From: Chrysophaeum taylorii
Lineage: Eukaryota; Sar; Pelagophyceae; Pelagomonadales; Pelagomonadaceae
Reading direction: 5' to 3'
DNA: 64,000 bases
NCBI GenBank assembly: GCA_029834535.1
Contig: JAQMWT010000398.1
Coordinates: forward strand, 186,001-250,000
Shown: one piece after another, positions 20,986 to 29,918 of the stretch
How the letters are laid out: each line of letters opens with the position of its first letter
Numbering within the stretch: position 1 is the first letter of the stretch
The notes under the pieces: generated by a model
What the model was told of the DNA's origin: nothing
Databases searched by the model: none
Seen by the model: the letters and a program-made list of their open reading frames with translations, nothing else
Made by a program: the position numbers and the translations under genes

Positions 20986-21429
20986 GGCTCTCGCGCCTAC
21001 CTGATCCTTACTCTCGCGCCTACCTGATCCTTACCCTAAATCGAGGGACAGACAGACAGAAGACAAACAAACAGACAATCACAAGTGCAGGCCAGTAAGT
21101 TCGCCAGTAAGTTCACCTGGTCCCAATCTCTAACCCCAGTAAGTTCACCTGGTCCCAGTAAGTTCACCTAGTCCCAATCTCTAACCCCAGTAAGTTCGGC
21201 GTAAGCCCACTCGTGCTCACATCCACTCACCCCACTCTCCTTCGAGCTCGTCGCTCTCACCTCCGCCAATCTAAGCTGCTTTGATCCGTACACGCCGCTA
21301 GCCCTTGCGTTCACTCTAAAAACCCCAGTAAGTTCACTTGGTCCCAGTAAGTTCACCTGGTCACTAAGTTCACCTAGTCCCAATCTCAAACCTCAGTAAG
21401 TTCACCTGGTCCCAGTAAGTTCACCTACC

Positions 21430-22020
21430 GTGCGCGTGTAGACGCCGGGAGGGGGCTTATCGGTATTGCGCAGCACGTGTGGGGTAGGGTGGAGTCGTCG
21501 ACCCAGATGAGTATATCTCCTCGGGGTTGCCGATCGACAGAGAGCCACGTAGAGCTGGACGTGGCAGAAGACGGGCTTCGCCAAGAGGACGCCGACCTCG
21601 CGGGGCGTCTGGCCCTGGCTCTTGTTGATCGTTTGGCGTAGGTGGGCCTTAAGCGATACAGGTTGGAGGAGCCTCGGTGACAACGACACGATCGATCATG
21701 TATCTGGTACCGTTGCAGTGGCCGTGCGACGGGTCGAGGTTGCGAAGACATTAAGCTCGCGATCAAAGTCAGCATGCCGTTGGTTGTCAGGGAGTTGAAA
21801 ACTCTACTGTAAAGAGCGAGGCGTCGTCTTCCGACCCAGCCGAGTCAGCCGAAAAGAACTCCGACGCCTCGTCTCCGGGAAAAAAAGGCCGCGGTCATGC
21901 GCGCGTTGTCAGCATCGACAACATCGTTTCGACGGGGCGTGAGAATGGCGCGCTGAAAGAGCCGCCACGGGTCGTGGAAATAGTCTGCGAGGTCGCCGTA
22001 GACGGCTTGGAGGATCACTG
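21430..22020 (-). pseudogene. Helitron/Pif1-type helicase C-terminal fragment, copy 3
   Basis: Third tandem copy with the same motifs. Near 21500 its sequence differs locally from copies 1 and 2 (CGACCCAGATGAGTATATCTC on the plus strand), changing the predicted C-terminus. Non-functional fragment. Confidence 0.75.
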
Positions 22021-22162
22021 TCTGGCTCTCGCGCCTACCTGATCCTTACCCTAAATCGAGGGACAGACAGACAAACAGACAAACATCTGTCGATTAGTAG
22101 TTAGGATCTGTCGATTAGTAGTTAGGAAGACACAAGAAGGGTTCGTGTTGAAGCAAGAGTTG

Positions 22163-22630
22163 ATGTCCGAAGAAACGCACATGTGTTTCTCGAAAATTTT
22201 GCGCCGGCTGCAGCGGCCGAGTGTTAGCCGCCAGCGGCTAGAGGCTTTGCTGAAAAAGCAGAAGAAGGAGTTGCCCCTCGCGAGACGCGAGCTGGTAGCC
22301 CGAAGGAGGAAGGTGAGCCATTGGATCTGGTACGCGTTTCCGACGGCAAAGCCGGGGGCGTCGGAGGCGCCACCAGAAACAGCCGTGAGCGAGGAGGTCG
22401 CCGGGGAGTACCTGAAGCGGGTCTCGAGGGAATGGCGGGTTGTGCTCGAGTTGATCTGCGACCTCGCCGACGAGGAAGGATACGCGAACGTGTTGCCGCG
22501 GCAGGATAGAGGTCGCTTGGAACATTTCGTCGTCTACTGGCGCCAGATCCCGGACACCCCCCCCTGGCTCGGCACGGTGCTAGATCGGCTCTCCGCGCAT
22601 CTCTCGCGAGGTGGTGGTGATTTAGGTTGA
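22163..22630 (+). CDS. DUF1810-like small protein
   Basis: 155 residues from the first ATG of the open frame (codons upstream start with GTG). The block KVSHWIWYAFPTAKPGASE resembles the SHWMWFIFPQ signature of DUF1810 proteins, whose function is poorly known. A following helical region (AGEYLKRVSREWRVVLELI) fits. The stop overlaps the convergent RRS1 gene by 9 bp. The gene abuts the helicase repeats (22127), so its promoter must include repeat DNA. Confidence 0.6.
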   Translation: MSEETHMCFSKILRRLQRPSVSRQRLEALLKKQKKELPLARRELVARRRKVSHWIWYAFPTAKPGASEAPPETAVSEEVAGEYLKRVSREWRVVLELICDLADEEGYANVLPRQDRGRLEHFVVYWRQIPDTPPWLGTVLDRLSAHLSRGGGDLG

Positions 22631-23542
22631 ACGTTTCTTTGTAATTTTCTTGAGTTTCCCGACGGCCGCGCGACCTTTTTTGCGGCGAGCGTCGCCCGCG
22701 TTCGGGGGTTCGAAGTCGTGAGTGTCCATGCGTTCTTGCTGGCCTTTTTTGGGAGGCTTGGCGCGGGGCTGGGCGATGTCGTGAACGACGGCGAGGGATC
22801 TCTCGAGGTCGGCGCCCTTGGCGCCCACGAGGGGTTCGAACGCGCGTTTTTTGCCGCGAGGCGGCTTTAGGGGTTTCTCGCCGTCGCGCTTGGCGTCGAA
22901 GTTTCCGAGCGAGGCGGTCGATTTCGAGGCCGTCGCGAGCGCGGCGTCGACCGCGTCGCGTCCGCGTTTCTTGCGCTTGGGATTCTCGACGTCGACCGGT
23001 ATCAAGTCGTCGCTAGCGAGAGGCGAAGAAGAACAATTAAACTTCTTCTTCTTCTTATCGCCGAGGCGGCGTTCGTTGGCGACGCGCTGGCGCTCGTTCT
23101 TCTCGACCCTCGCCTTCTTGGCCTGGGCCCTTTCGGCCCGTGGATCGGCGTCGAGGTCGTTCTCGTCGACCTCGATGATCGGCGGGTCGTCGTCGCCGCG
23201 GCGCATGTAGCCCCAGGTCGGAGCAAACTGCTGATTGTCGTCGTCCCAGGCCATCCGCGACTTTTTGCGCTTGACGATCCCCTTGGACTTCGCAAAGGCC
23301 TCCCACTTGGTCTCCGCCTTGGGCGCCGGGCAGGGCTTGGCACGCGGCAAGGCCGTCGTTGGCGGCGGCAGGGCCGCGATGGGCCCGTCGTTCGAGCGTT
23401 CCACGGGCAAGCCGAAGAGCCCCGCGACTAGGTCCTGCGTGGCCGAAACGGCCAACGCCCGGACATTTCGAAGATCCGCGACCTCGCTGCTGCTGCTGCT
23501 GCTGCTGCTCTTGGTGACGACGAGGTGGTGGAGATCAATCAT
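22622..23542 (-). CDS. RRS1: Ribosome biogenesis regulatory protein RRS1
   Basis: 306 residues. RRS1 works with RPF2 to load the 5S RNP onto pre-60S particles in the nucleolus. The signature is TKWEAFAKSKGIVKRKKSRM followed by FAPTWGYMRRG (residues about 80-115). The C-terminal half is rich in Lys/Arg (KRKKRGRDA, RGKKRAFEPL), as in the family. ATG at 23542 begins MIDLHHLVVTKSS; an Ser run follows from (CAG)n. Head-to-head with the Nudix-SLC35 gene 89 bp away. Confidence 0.9.
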   Translation of the reverse strand: MIDLHHLVVTKSSSSSSSSEVADLRNVRALAVSATQDLVAGLFGLPVERSNDGPIAALPPPTTALPRAKPCPAPKAETKWEAFAKSKGIVKRKKSRMAWDDDNQQFAPTWGYMRRGDDDPPIIEVDENDLDADPRAERAQAKKARVEKNERQRVANERRLGDKKKKKFNCSSSPLASDDLIPVDVENPKRKKRGRDAVDAALATASKSTASLGNFDAKRDGEKPLKPPRGKKRAFEPLVGAKGADLERSLAVVHDIAQPRAKPPKKGQQERMDTHDFEPPNAGDARRKKGRAAVGKLKKITKKRST

Positions 23543-23631
23543 GAGCGAGGAGGAACTTTGTTTTTCTTCCTAGCCCGCGGCGGGGTTAGTAGTAGTGACG
23601 CCACACACGAGTGAGTCATCAACTGTGTGGT

Positions 23632-25425
23632 ATGTCGTCGTCTTCGGCGTCGGCGTCGTCGCCGCGGCGGCGGAATGTTGTTGTCGGGGAGGAGGAGGTG
23701 GTATCGATGGAGTGGCTCAGGCTCACCAAGCTCGTGTACCACGACGCGCTGGGAAAACGTCGGACCTGGGAAGCAGCGGACCGCACCATCACCCGAGGGT
23801 GTCGTCGTCGTCGCGTTGGAATCGTCGCGCTGCTGAAATCGGGGGGGTGCGAGACCCACCTGGTCGTCGTCAAGCAGTACCGTCCGCCCCTGGACCGCTT
23901 TACTTTGGAGCTTCCCACGGGCCTCGTCGCGGAGGGCGAGACGCCGTCGGAAGCGGCGACGAGGGGACTCCGCGATGCGACGGGGTACGCGGGGGTCGCC
24001 CCCCCCCAAGCCGCGAGCCCCATTCTAGGCATCGACCCGGGCATCTCGACCTCCTCGATGCAACTCGTTTTCGTCGACGTCTACGAGAAGGCGTCAAACG
24101 ACGACCGCGCCGAGGTACTCCCGATCGGAACGCTCGCGGCAGAACTCCGGAACCTCGAACGCCACGTCGCCGTCGACGCCACGTTGTTCGCCCTCGCGAC
24201 GGGCCTCGAGCTCGGAAAGACCCTCGCCACTACCCGTACCACTCGAAAGCACAAGTGGAGAGCGAGGGCGCGACGGACGTGCGCTCTCCTCGCCGACGTG
24301 GCGACGTCGCGCCACGTCTCCCTCTCCGTGTGGTTTTTGGTGCTGATGTGCGCATCGAACGTCATCGAAGAATACCTCTACACTAAACTCCCCGGCTTTG
24401 ACTTTTACTGGACGCTCGCTGGCCTCGAACTCGGCGTCTTCGCCTCGGCGTCTCTCTACGAGGCTGCCCGGAACGAGACCCACGTCCTCCGCCACCCCGC
24501 GGCACCCGTCTACCTCTACGCTCTGACGGGCGGCTCGATGGCCTTCTCCCAGAGCCTCGGGAAGGTGGCCAACAAGTACGTCAACTTTGCCGTCTCCACT
24601 ATCTTCAAGTGCGCCAAGGTCGTCCCCACGATGCTTCTCGGCGTCGTGTGCCTCGGACGCGCCTACGGCGCCGAAGAAGTCGGGAGCGCCTTGAGCATGT
24701 CGGCGAGCGCCACCTTTTTTGCCCTCGGCGCCGCGGACGTTGACGTCTCCTTCAACGCGCGCGGCGTCGCCTATAATACCTTCTATCTCCTCTTCCAGAG
24801 CTTCCAGGTCTGTCTCCAGGACCACGCCCTGCGCGACCACCAAGCCTCCGTCAGCGAGAGCATGCTCTACGCCAATTTTTTTGGCTTTGTTGTTGTTTTG
24901 GCGGTCGTCCTCGCCACGGGCGAACTCTTCGCGGCCGTCGCCTATTTCGCCCGACGCGGTCTCGCCGCCACGGCCCTCGTCTTCGTCCGCACGGCGTTGT
25001 TCTACTTGGCCGTGCGCAGTTATTCGACCATTATCAAGGAGTCGGGCGGCGTTTCGGCGGTTCTTGTCGGCATCACCAGAAAAATCGTCACCGTTTTGCT
25101 CTCGATGCTTTTCTACCCCAAACCATACTCCCACAACTACGTCTACGGAGGCCTTTTCCTCTTGGTCTCCTTCGCCTGCGAGCTCAAAACCGGGCTCAAA
25201 AAAGCCGCCGCGAAAGCTCGCCGCCAGGACAAGCTGAGCGGCGACGACCTCAAGAACCTCGCCGACGCCGATCCCGACGCCCCGCTCCACCACCACCAGC
25301 CTGGCGGTGGTGGTGGTGGTGGTGGTGGTGGTGGTGGTGAACCCGGAACCTATTTGACGACTCTTGAATGCGCCGAGAACGGAAGCCCGATCCAGCTTTC
25401 CCCGCGCATCGCGGCCGCCCGCTAA
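23632..25425 (+). CDS. Nudix (NUDT5-like) domain fused to SLC35B-type nucleotide-sugar/PAPS transporter
   Basis: 597 residues in one uninterrupted frame from the ATG at 23632. Residues about 30-210 are an ADP-sugar-pyrophosphatase-like Nudix domain: LVVVKQYRPPLDRFTLELPT, then the Nudix box at about 96-118 (GLVAEGETPSEAATRG and LRDATGY) and ILGIDPGIS. In the box the consensus REUxEExGU reads RGLRDATGY, so the metal-binding Glu residues are lost and catalysis is doubtful. Residues about 225-525 are ten hydrophobic helices with SLC35B2/B3 features: GKVANKYVNFAVSTIFKCAK, SAVLVGITRKIVTVLLSMLF and YPKPYSHNYVYGG. Probable Golgi/ER transporter of PAPS or a related nucleotide. A Gly run near residue 565 comes from (GGT)n. 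It could be two genes joined by a missed intron, but no stop intervenes. Confidence 0.8.
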   Translation: MSSSSASASSPRRRNVVVGEEEVVSMEWLRLTKLVYHDALGKRRTWEAADRTITRGCRRRRVGIVALLKSGGCETHLVVVKQYRPPLDRFTLELPTGLVAEGETPSEAATRGLRDATGYAGVAPPQAASPILGIDPGISTSSMQLVFVDVYEKASNDDRAEVLPIGTLAAELRNLERHVAVDATLFALATGLELGKTLATTRTTRKHKWRARARRTCALLADVATSRHVSLSVWFLVLMCASNVIEEYLYTKLPGFDFYWTLAGLELGVFASASLYEAARNETHVLRHPAAPVYLYALTGGSMAFSQSLGKVANKYVNFAVSTIFKCAKVVPTMLLGVVCLGRAYGAEEVGSALSMSASATFFALGAADVDVSFNARGVAYNTFYLLFQSFQVCLQDHALRDHQASVSESMLYANFFGFVVVLAVVLATGELFAAVAYFARRGLAATALVFVRTALFYLAVRSYSTIIKESGGVSAVLVGITRKIVTVLLSMLFYPKPYSHNYVYGGLFLLVSFACELKTGLKKAAAKARRQDKLSGDDLKNLADADPDAPLHHHQPGGGGGGGGGGGGEPGTYLTTLECAENGSPIQLSPRIAAAR

Positions 25426-26415
25426 CCACGACGCCTCTCTACTCTTCTCTTTTCCAGGGAGCAACCCAGATATCTCTCTTGATTTTATCTCCTGCCTCGC
25501 CTTCCCCCCCTCCCCCCACCCCCTTCTCCTCCTCCTCCTCCTCCTCCTCCTCCTGTCTGGGGGAAAACAAAACTAAACCTCCCGTCGTCGTCGTCGTCGT
25601 CGTCGTCCCGGTCGATTGTTGTGTGTTGTCTGCTTTTGTGGTTCTTTCTCTCTCTTCGACATTCTCCTCTTTACGCCCCAATACAAGATGCCCGTTTAGC
25701 GGAACCATTATCTCCTCGTAAAACCCACTCGCCCACCTGTTGCACATTACTGCCACGATGATTATGAGACATGGCTGATAGGAGATTGCGAAAAGGGCTC
25801 TCGGGATTTGGCCACTGAATCGTCGGGGTCTGTATCGACAAATTGATTGTACTCAGTGACCGTCACCAGCGAGGAAGGAGACTCAAGAAGACCGAATCGT
25901 CGGGGTCTGTATCGACAAATTGATTGTACTCAGTGACCGTCACCAGCGAGGAAGGAGACTCAAGAAGACCCTCGACGAATAGGCCAATCCATCCTCAAGA
26001 AGAACGGCCCGAACCACTTTCAGGGTCGGATAAGAAAGTTCGTACGAGCCGTTAACTATGTTTCAGTTTGTACTAAGACATACTCAACGGATCGCTGAGC
26101 TATGTTCATTTGTACTCAAGCAGTATGTGCCGCCACGCCGCGAGATCGTCGCGATGGAACTAGTCCCCATAGTGAAGTCGGCATCCTTTCGTCCCCTCAC
26201 GCAAAAAAAGGAAAAAGCCCACGCGTTGTAGGACCCGTCGTTGGGGCGCGGGCTAGTCTCGTTTTATTATCCGACCCTACCACTTACACTGGCACTTTAC
26301 GGCTCGTTTCAGGGCAGGCACGGCCCGTCCTTCTCCTCGCCTGTCGGCGATGACTTCGACTAACCCCGCTTAAACAACAAATCCACGACGGTTCCCCCCG
26401 ACCAGGAGCAGCGCC
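25426..26415. other. Intergenic with microsatellites and a 77-bp tandem duplication
   Basis: No gene seen. It holds a (CTC)n tract at about 25528-25554 and a (GTC)n tract at about 25584-25607. A 77-bp segment starting GAATCGTCGGGG is perfectly duplicated in tandem (25817-25893 and 25894-25970). Confidence 0.7.
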
Positions 26416-29093
26416 ATGCCCCTTCCGACGAGCGGCGCCCACGTGATGGCGTGCTTCAGGTGGATGGCAACGACGCTGGAGGCCACGCCCGAAACAATGC
26501 GGCAGTGGCGCAGCGCGTGCGAGGAGGAGGAGGAGGAGGACTCGGCGTGCTTTGTCTCGGAGGGCATCGCCAGAGTGCTCAAGGTCGAGGCCCCGGCGCT
26601 CGAGGCTCGCGGATTGCGACGACTTGTCGGCACTGCACGGCCGAGGCTACGCGGGTGGGTGATGCGACTCGGGGTCGAGGTCCAGGGTAGCGGCGACGGC
26701 GCCGCGCTGCTCGCGCAAGCGCACGCTAGGCTCGACGTCTGGACGTGCCGGGCCGTGCTGCGCGCGTGGCGGAACGCAGCGAGGCAAGAGCTCGCGCGAC
26801 CACTCTGCCGCCGCGCCCTGGCAAGGTGGCGCGCGATTCTGAGAGCACGGCAAGACGCGATGCTCGAGCATCATGACGCGTGGTTGCTCCGAACTGCCGC
26901 GCGACGCTGGGCCGTTCTCTCGAAAGGACGCTCGCGTCGGCGCGCGTCGTCGGATGCCTTTCGCGCCCGAGTTTGGCTCGAACGCGCCGCAGCGTTTGTG
27001 CGCGTGCTCGCAAATCGGGCGGAGGCCCGGCGTATGGCCAGAGCCGCCGACAGGGGGCGCCAGCAGACGGCTCTCCGCGCGCTCGCGAGCTACGGTTCTG
27101 TCCGGAGAATAGCCGGGCGTGCGCTCTCGCTGTTCGAGGAGGCTCGCCGCGAGGCTCGAGTACGGGCGGCGATGAAGACGCTGGTCGCGCGGGCGTGGCG
27201 CGCCATGGTCGTGAGACGCGCGGTGGCAGCGCGACGCCGCGAGCGCGCGAGGCGGGCGCTGCACCTGTTGTTGACCGCGGCGACCGGGCGGCGCGCGCGG
27301 CGAACTAAGATCGACCGGTTCGTGGCCAAGAGGGCATTGTGGCGTCTCCTCCTCCACGCCACGCGCTCGCGGTCGCGCGCCGCGGCGCACCGGCGCGCGG
27401 AGGTCGCGTGGGCGCGCTCGTCGCTTGCGAAGTCTATCGCGAGCTTCGCGTACGACGTCAAGGCGCGTCGAGCCGCCCGTGGCCTCGCGACGGCCCTCTC
27501 GGGGTTCGGCCTCCGCGCTGGCCTCGCGCGCTGGCGTCGCGGCGTCCTCGTCTCCAACGCCCGGCGTCGCGTGTGCCGCAAGCTCGCCAAATTCGCGACT
27601 TGCGCGGCCTCGCGAAAGGCACGAGATGCTGTGGATCGATGGCGGGAGCTCGTCCGCTGGCGTCGCGAGCTGCGGGACCGCACGGCCGCTGTCTTCGCGC
27701 CTGTCGCCGACCGCGTCGCCGACCGCGTAGCGACACGCTCTGCGCTGCGCGTGTGGACCCACCACGTGCGCTGTCGCTGCGCCGCCGATGCACTCTTGCG
27801 ACACGCGGTACGTCCGTGTCACCTCCGAAACGCGCCGATGTTATTGTCGCGTAGAGGCGGCGCAGCAAGCGCCTCGCGTGGCGCCAGTGGCTCCGGGCAT
27901 CGCGCCGTTCCGCGCTTCTCTCGCACGCCGTAGTCACCGCTGCCACCTTCGGCGCCCGCGCCGCCCGGCGCCTCGCACTTAAAGGTGGTGCGCTCGTGCG
28001 CGCGAGCGGAAACATCTGTCGTCGCAGGCGCTTTCGCGACGTTGGAAGGACCCGTCGAAGAAAATCAGCGCTGCTCGAGCATCGTGCGAGGTAAAAGCCA
28101 CACGATGCACCGTCGCATGCCACCCATGTGTGTGTGTGTGAGTGTGTGTGTCTACAGACCCGGCATTCTACCACATGCGGCACGTCCTCCGCGTCCTGGG
28201 GCGACTCGCGCGTCGCAGACGAGCGTCGCGACGCGCGTTGCGCCGCTGGCGCCGATTCGCCGAGGCACGGCGCGCGCGCCGCGCGTCTCGCCGCAACGTC
28301 GTCGCCTTCCTCGAGACGCGGGCGCTCTACGCGTTGAGCCAAACGGTTGCCGTCGGTCGATTGAGACGAAAACGCGCCGTGCTCCGTGCCTGGCGGCACC
28401 TCGTCGTCGACGCGCGACGCGACCGAAAGCGGCGAGTGTTGGTGCGTTGGCGGCGCCACGTCGATGCTCGCGCCGCTTTCGGACGGCTCTTCGCGAGGGC
28501 CTTTTGGCACGCGTACGTCCGGTGCCTCCTCAAGCAGTGGCGCCAATTGTGCGCGCGCCGTCGCCGCAGACGCCTCGCCATTTACGTAAGACCTTTTTCC
28601 GACGCGCTGGCATCTCGCGCACCTCAGGCGCTCCGAGCCAAGATCCGCCGCTTGGCGTCGGAGACGTTGCGGCGCTGGCGCATCCACGCCCGTCTCGAGC
28701 GAGCCGCGCGTCGGTTTCTCCAAACTCGCAGTGCGTCCTTGCCCCTGCCGCGCGATCGCGAGTCTCGTAGGCATCGAAGCTCGAAGATCGCCCCTCATCG
28801 CGCGCCGCGTTCTCCGCGCGTGGCGCAACGTGACGTTTGGGCGAAGCAGCGAGCTTGAAGACACTGAAGCGAGGCGTCGCCAGGCGCGCGAGCGAGCCAT
28901 CCTCCTCGGATGGACGACGACCACTACGCAAAAGCCCCTGCCCCTCACGCCAACGTCGGCCTCCGCTGCGATCTCCGCAGACTCTCTGGTACACGCGCGC
29001 ACCGTCTACGATACGCCGGTTCGCCTCCCCACGCCCGCGCTTCGCTCGGCCTCGTGGCAAGAGCGCCTCGGGCGTCGCCACGCGTCCTCTTAA
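26416..29093 (+). CDS. Sfi1-like centrin-binding repeat protein (4 exons)
   Basis: I place exons at 26416-27807, 27855-28083, 28158-28730 and 28771-29093, joined length 2517 nt, 838 residues, all junctions in phase. Introns are 47, 74 and 40 bp, starting GTACGT, GTGCGA and GTGCGT and ending TAG, CAG, TAG. The protein is an Arg/Trp-rich helical array with repeats of the form A..RW...., e.g. RALARWRAILRARQD, LRAWRHLVVDARRDR, LKQWRQLCARRRRR and RRVLRAWRNVTFG, spaced about 30 residues apart, as in Sfi1 and related centrin-binding proteins of basal bodies. The second junction has an alternative donor (GTAAAA at 28091) that would not keep the repeat frame. Sfi1 assignment is by pattern, since the family is low in sequence identity. 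Confidence 0.7.
28122..28152 (+). repeat. (GT)n tract inside intron 2 of the Sfi1-like gene
   Basis: A GT-rich dinucleotide run just before the TCTACAG acceptor of the second intron. Confidence 0.7.
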
Positions 29094-29097
29094 TATC

Positions 29098-29151
29098 TAA
29101 CTAACTAACTAACTTCAGACCTCTCTCGAGCATGGGAGCCAGGCCGGACCA
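29098..29151 (-). mobile_element. Truncated SINE-like copy with 13-bp target duplication
   Basis: 54 bp of the tail end of the 18.36-kb element, including the (GTTA)n tail. It is flanked by perfect 13-bp duplications TCCTCTTAATATC (29085-29097 and 29152-29164). The target includes the stop codon of the Sfi1-like gene, so the insertion sits 4 bp past that stop. Confidence 0.9.
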
Positions 29152-29210
29152 TCCTCTTAATATCAACCGAACGATACCCAGGTATCCATCCATCCGTGTT
29201 CGAGCGTATT

Positions 29211-29898
29211 ATGGCCACCCTTGAAACGAGTTATGCTGGGGTGTTTCCCGGGGTGCGCATCGGGTTCGGGCGAAGACCGGCGGTCGTCGTCGTGGACCTG
29301 ACTCGCGCCTACACGACGCCGTCGTCGCCGTTCTACGCCGCGGACGTCGTCGAGGCCGTCAAGCAGACTGTAGAAGTCGTCGCTGTCGCGCGCTGTCGCG
29401 CGCGACAGGAAGATCCCCGTCGTCTTCACGCGCGTGGAGTACAACGCCAACGGCCTCGACGGAGGCCTTTTTGTCCGCAAGGTTCCCGCCCTCCGGCGCT
29501 TGGTCGCGGGCGAACCGCTTGCTGAGATAGACCCGGCGCTCCGTCCGACGCCCGACGACGTCGTCGTCGTCAAGCAGTACCCGAGCGCCTTTTTTGGAAC
29601 GTCCCTCGCCGCGACCCTGACGAGCCTCGACGTCGACACCACAATTCTCACGGGCAGCTCGACGAGCGGCTGTGTCCGCGCGACGGCAGTCGATGGCTTG
29701 CAACACGGGCCCGGTCCGCCCTACAATCATAGTAATTTCACCCACCCCGCGTACCGCAGGTTCCGCGTGATCGTGCCGCGGGAGTGCGTTGGGGACCGCC
29801 ACCCCGATCCCCACGAGGCCAACCTCTTCGACATCAACAGCAAGTACGGCGACGTCTTGCCCCGGTCCCAAGTCCTAGCCTATTTGCGCCGCCGTTAA
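29211..29898 (+). pseudogene. Isochorismatase-family hydrolase (N-carbamoylsarcosine amidase-like), frameshifted
   Basis: Start at ATG 29211. All three catalytic residues are visible: Asp in VVVVDLTRAYTTP, Lys in VVVVKQYPSAFFGT and Cys in TGSSTSGCVRATAVD; HPDPHEANLFDINSKYGD is typical of N-carbamoylsarcosine/maleamate amidohydrolases. The frame shifts near 29385-29405, where CTGTCGCGCG occurs twice in tandem. Family members have a helix of about the length found if only one copy were present, so this looks like a 10-bp duplication or an assembly error. A 43-bp intron (29370-29412) is the alternative, but it would delete that helix. About 16 residues (near GPPYNHSNFTHPAYRR) are extra relative to relatives. 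Confidence 0.7.
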
Positions 29899-29918
29899 AT
29901 CAAATCAAATCAAAGAGT

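Larger units (their letters stand above)
19012..22127 (-). repeat. Three head-to-tail 1.03-kb units with helicase end and minisatellite
   Basis: Units begin at 19012, 20048 and 21081 with ACAAGTGCAGGCCAGTAAG and end in GATTAGTAGTTAGG, giving periods of 1036 and 1033 bp. Each unit holds (i) an AGTAAGTTCACCTGGTC minisatellite of about 18 bp period, in two blocks around a conserved 80-bp spacer, (ii) about 590 bp of minus-strand helicase-like coding sequence, and (iii) a CAGA/CAAA microsatellite. A fourth unit lies inverted at 59163-60346. The units are very similar, so amplification is recent, or they are kept alike by exchange. Confidence 0.85.

Noticed and set aside
19012-22127. CRISPR-like array suggested by short repeated words AGTAAGTTCACCT
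   Set aside because: Spacing is irregular, spacers are not unique, and the words are part of a minisatellite within kilobase-scale tandem units in a eukaryotic genome.
24094-25464. 456-codon minus-strand frame opposite the SLC35 part
   Set aside because: Antisense shadow with a Thr run from the GGT tract; no domain.
27984-28770. 261-codon frame overlapping Sfi1-like exons 2 and 3
   Set aside because: It reads through the GT-rich intron and lacks the Arg/Trp repeat pattern that the spliced frame keeps.
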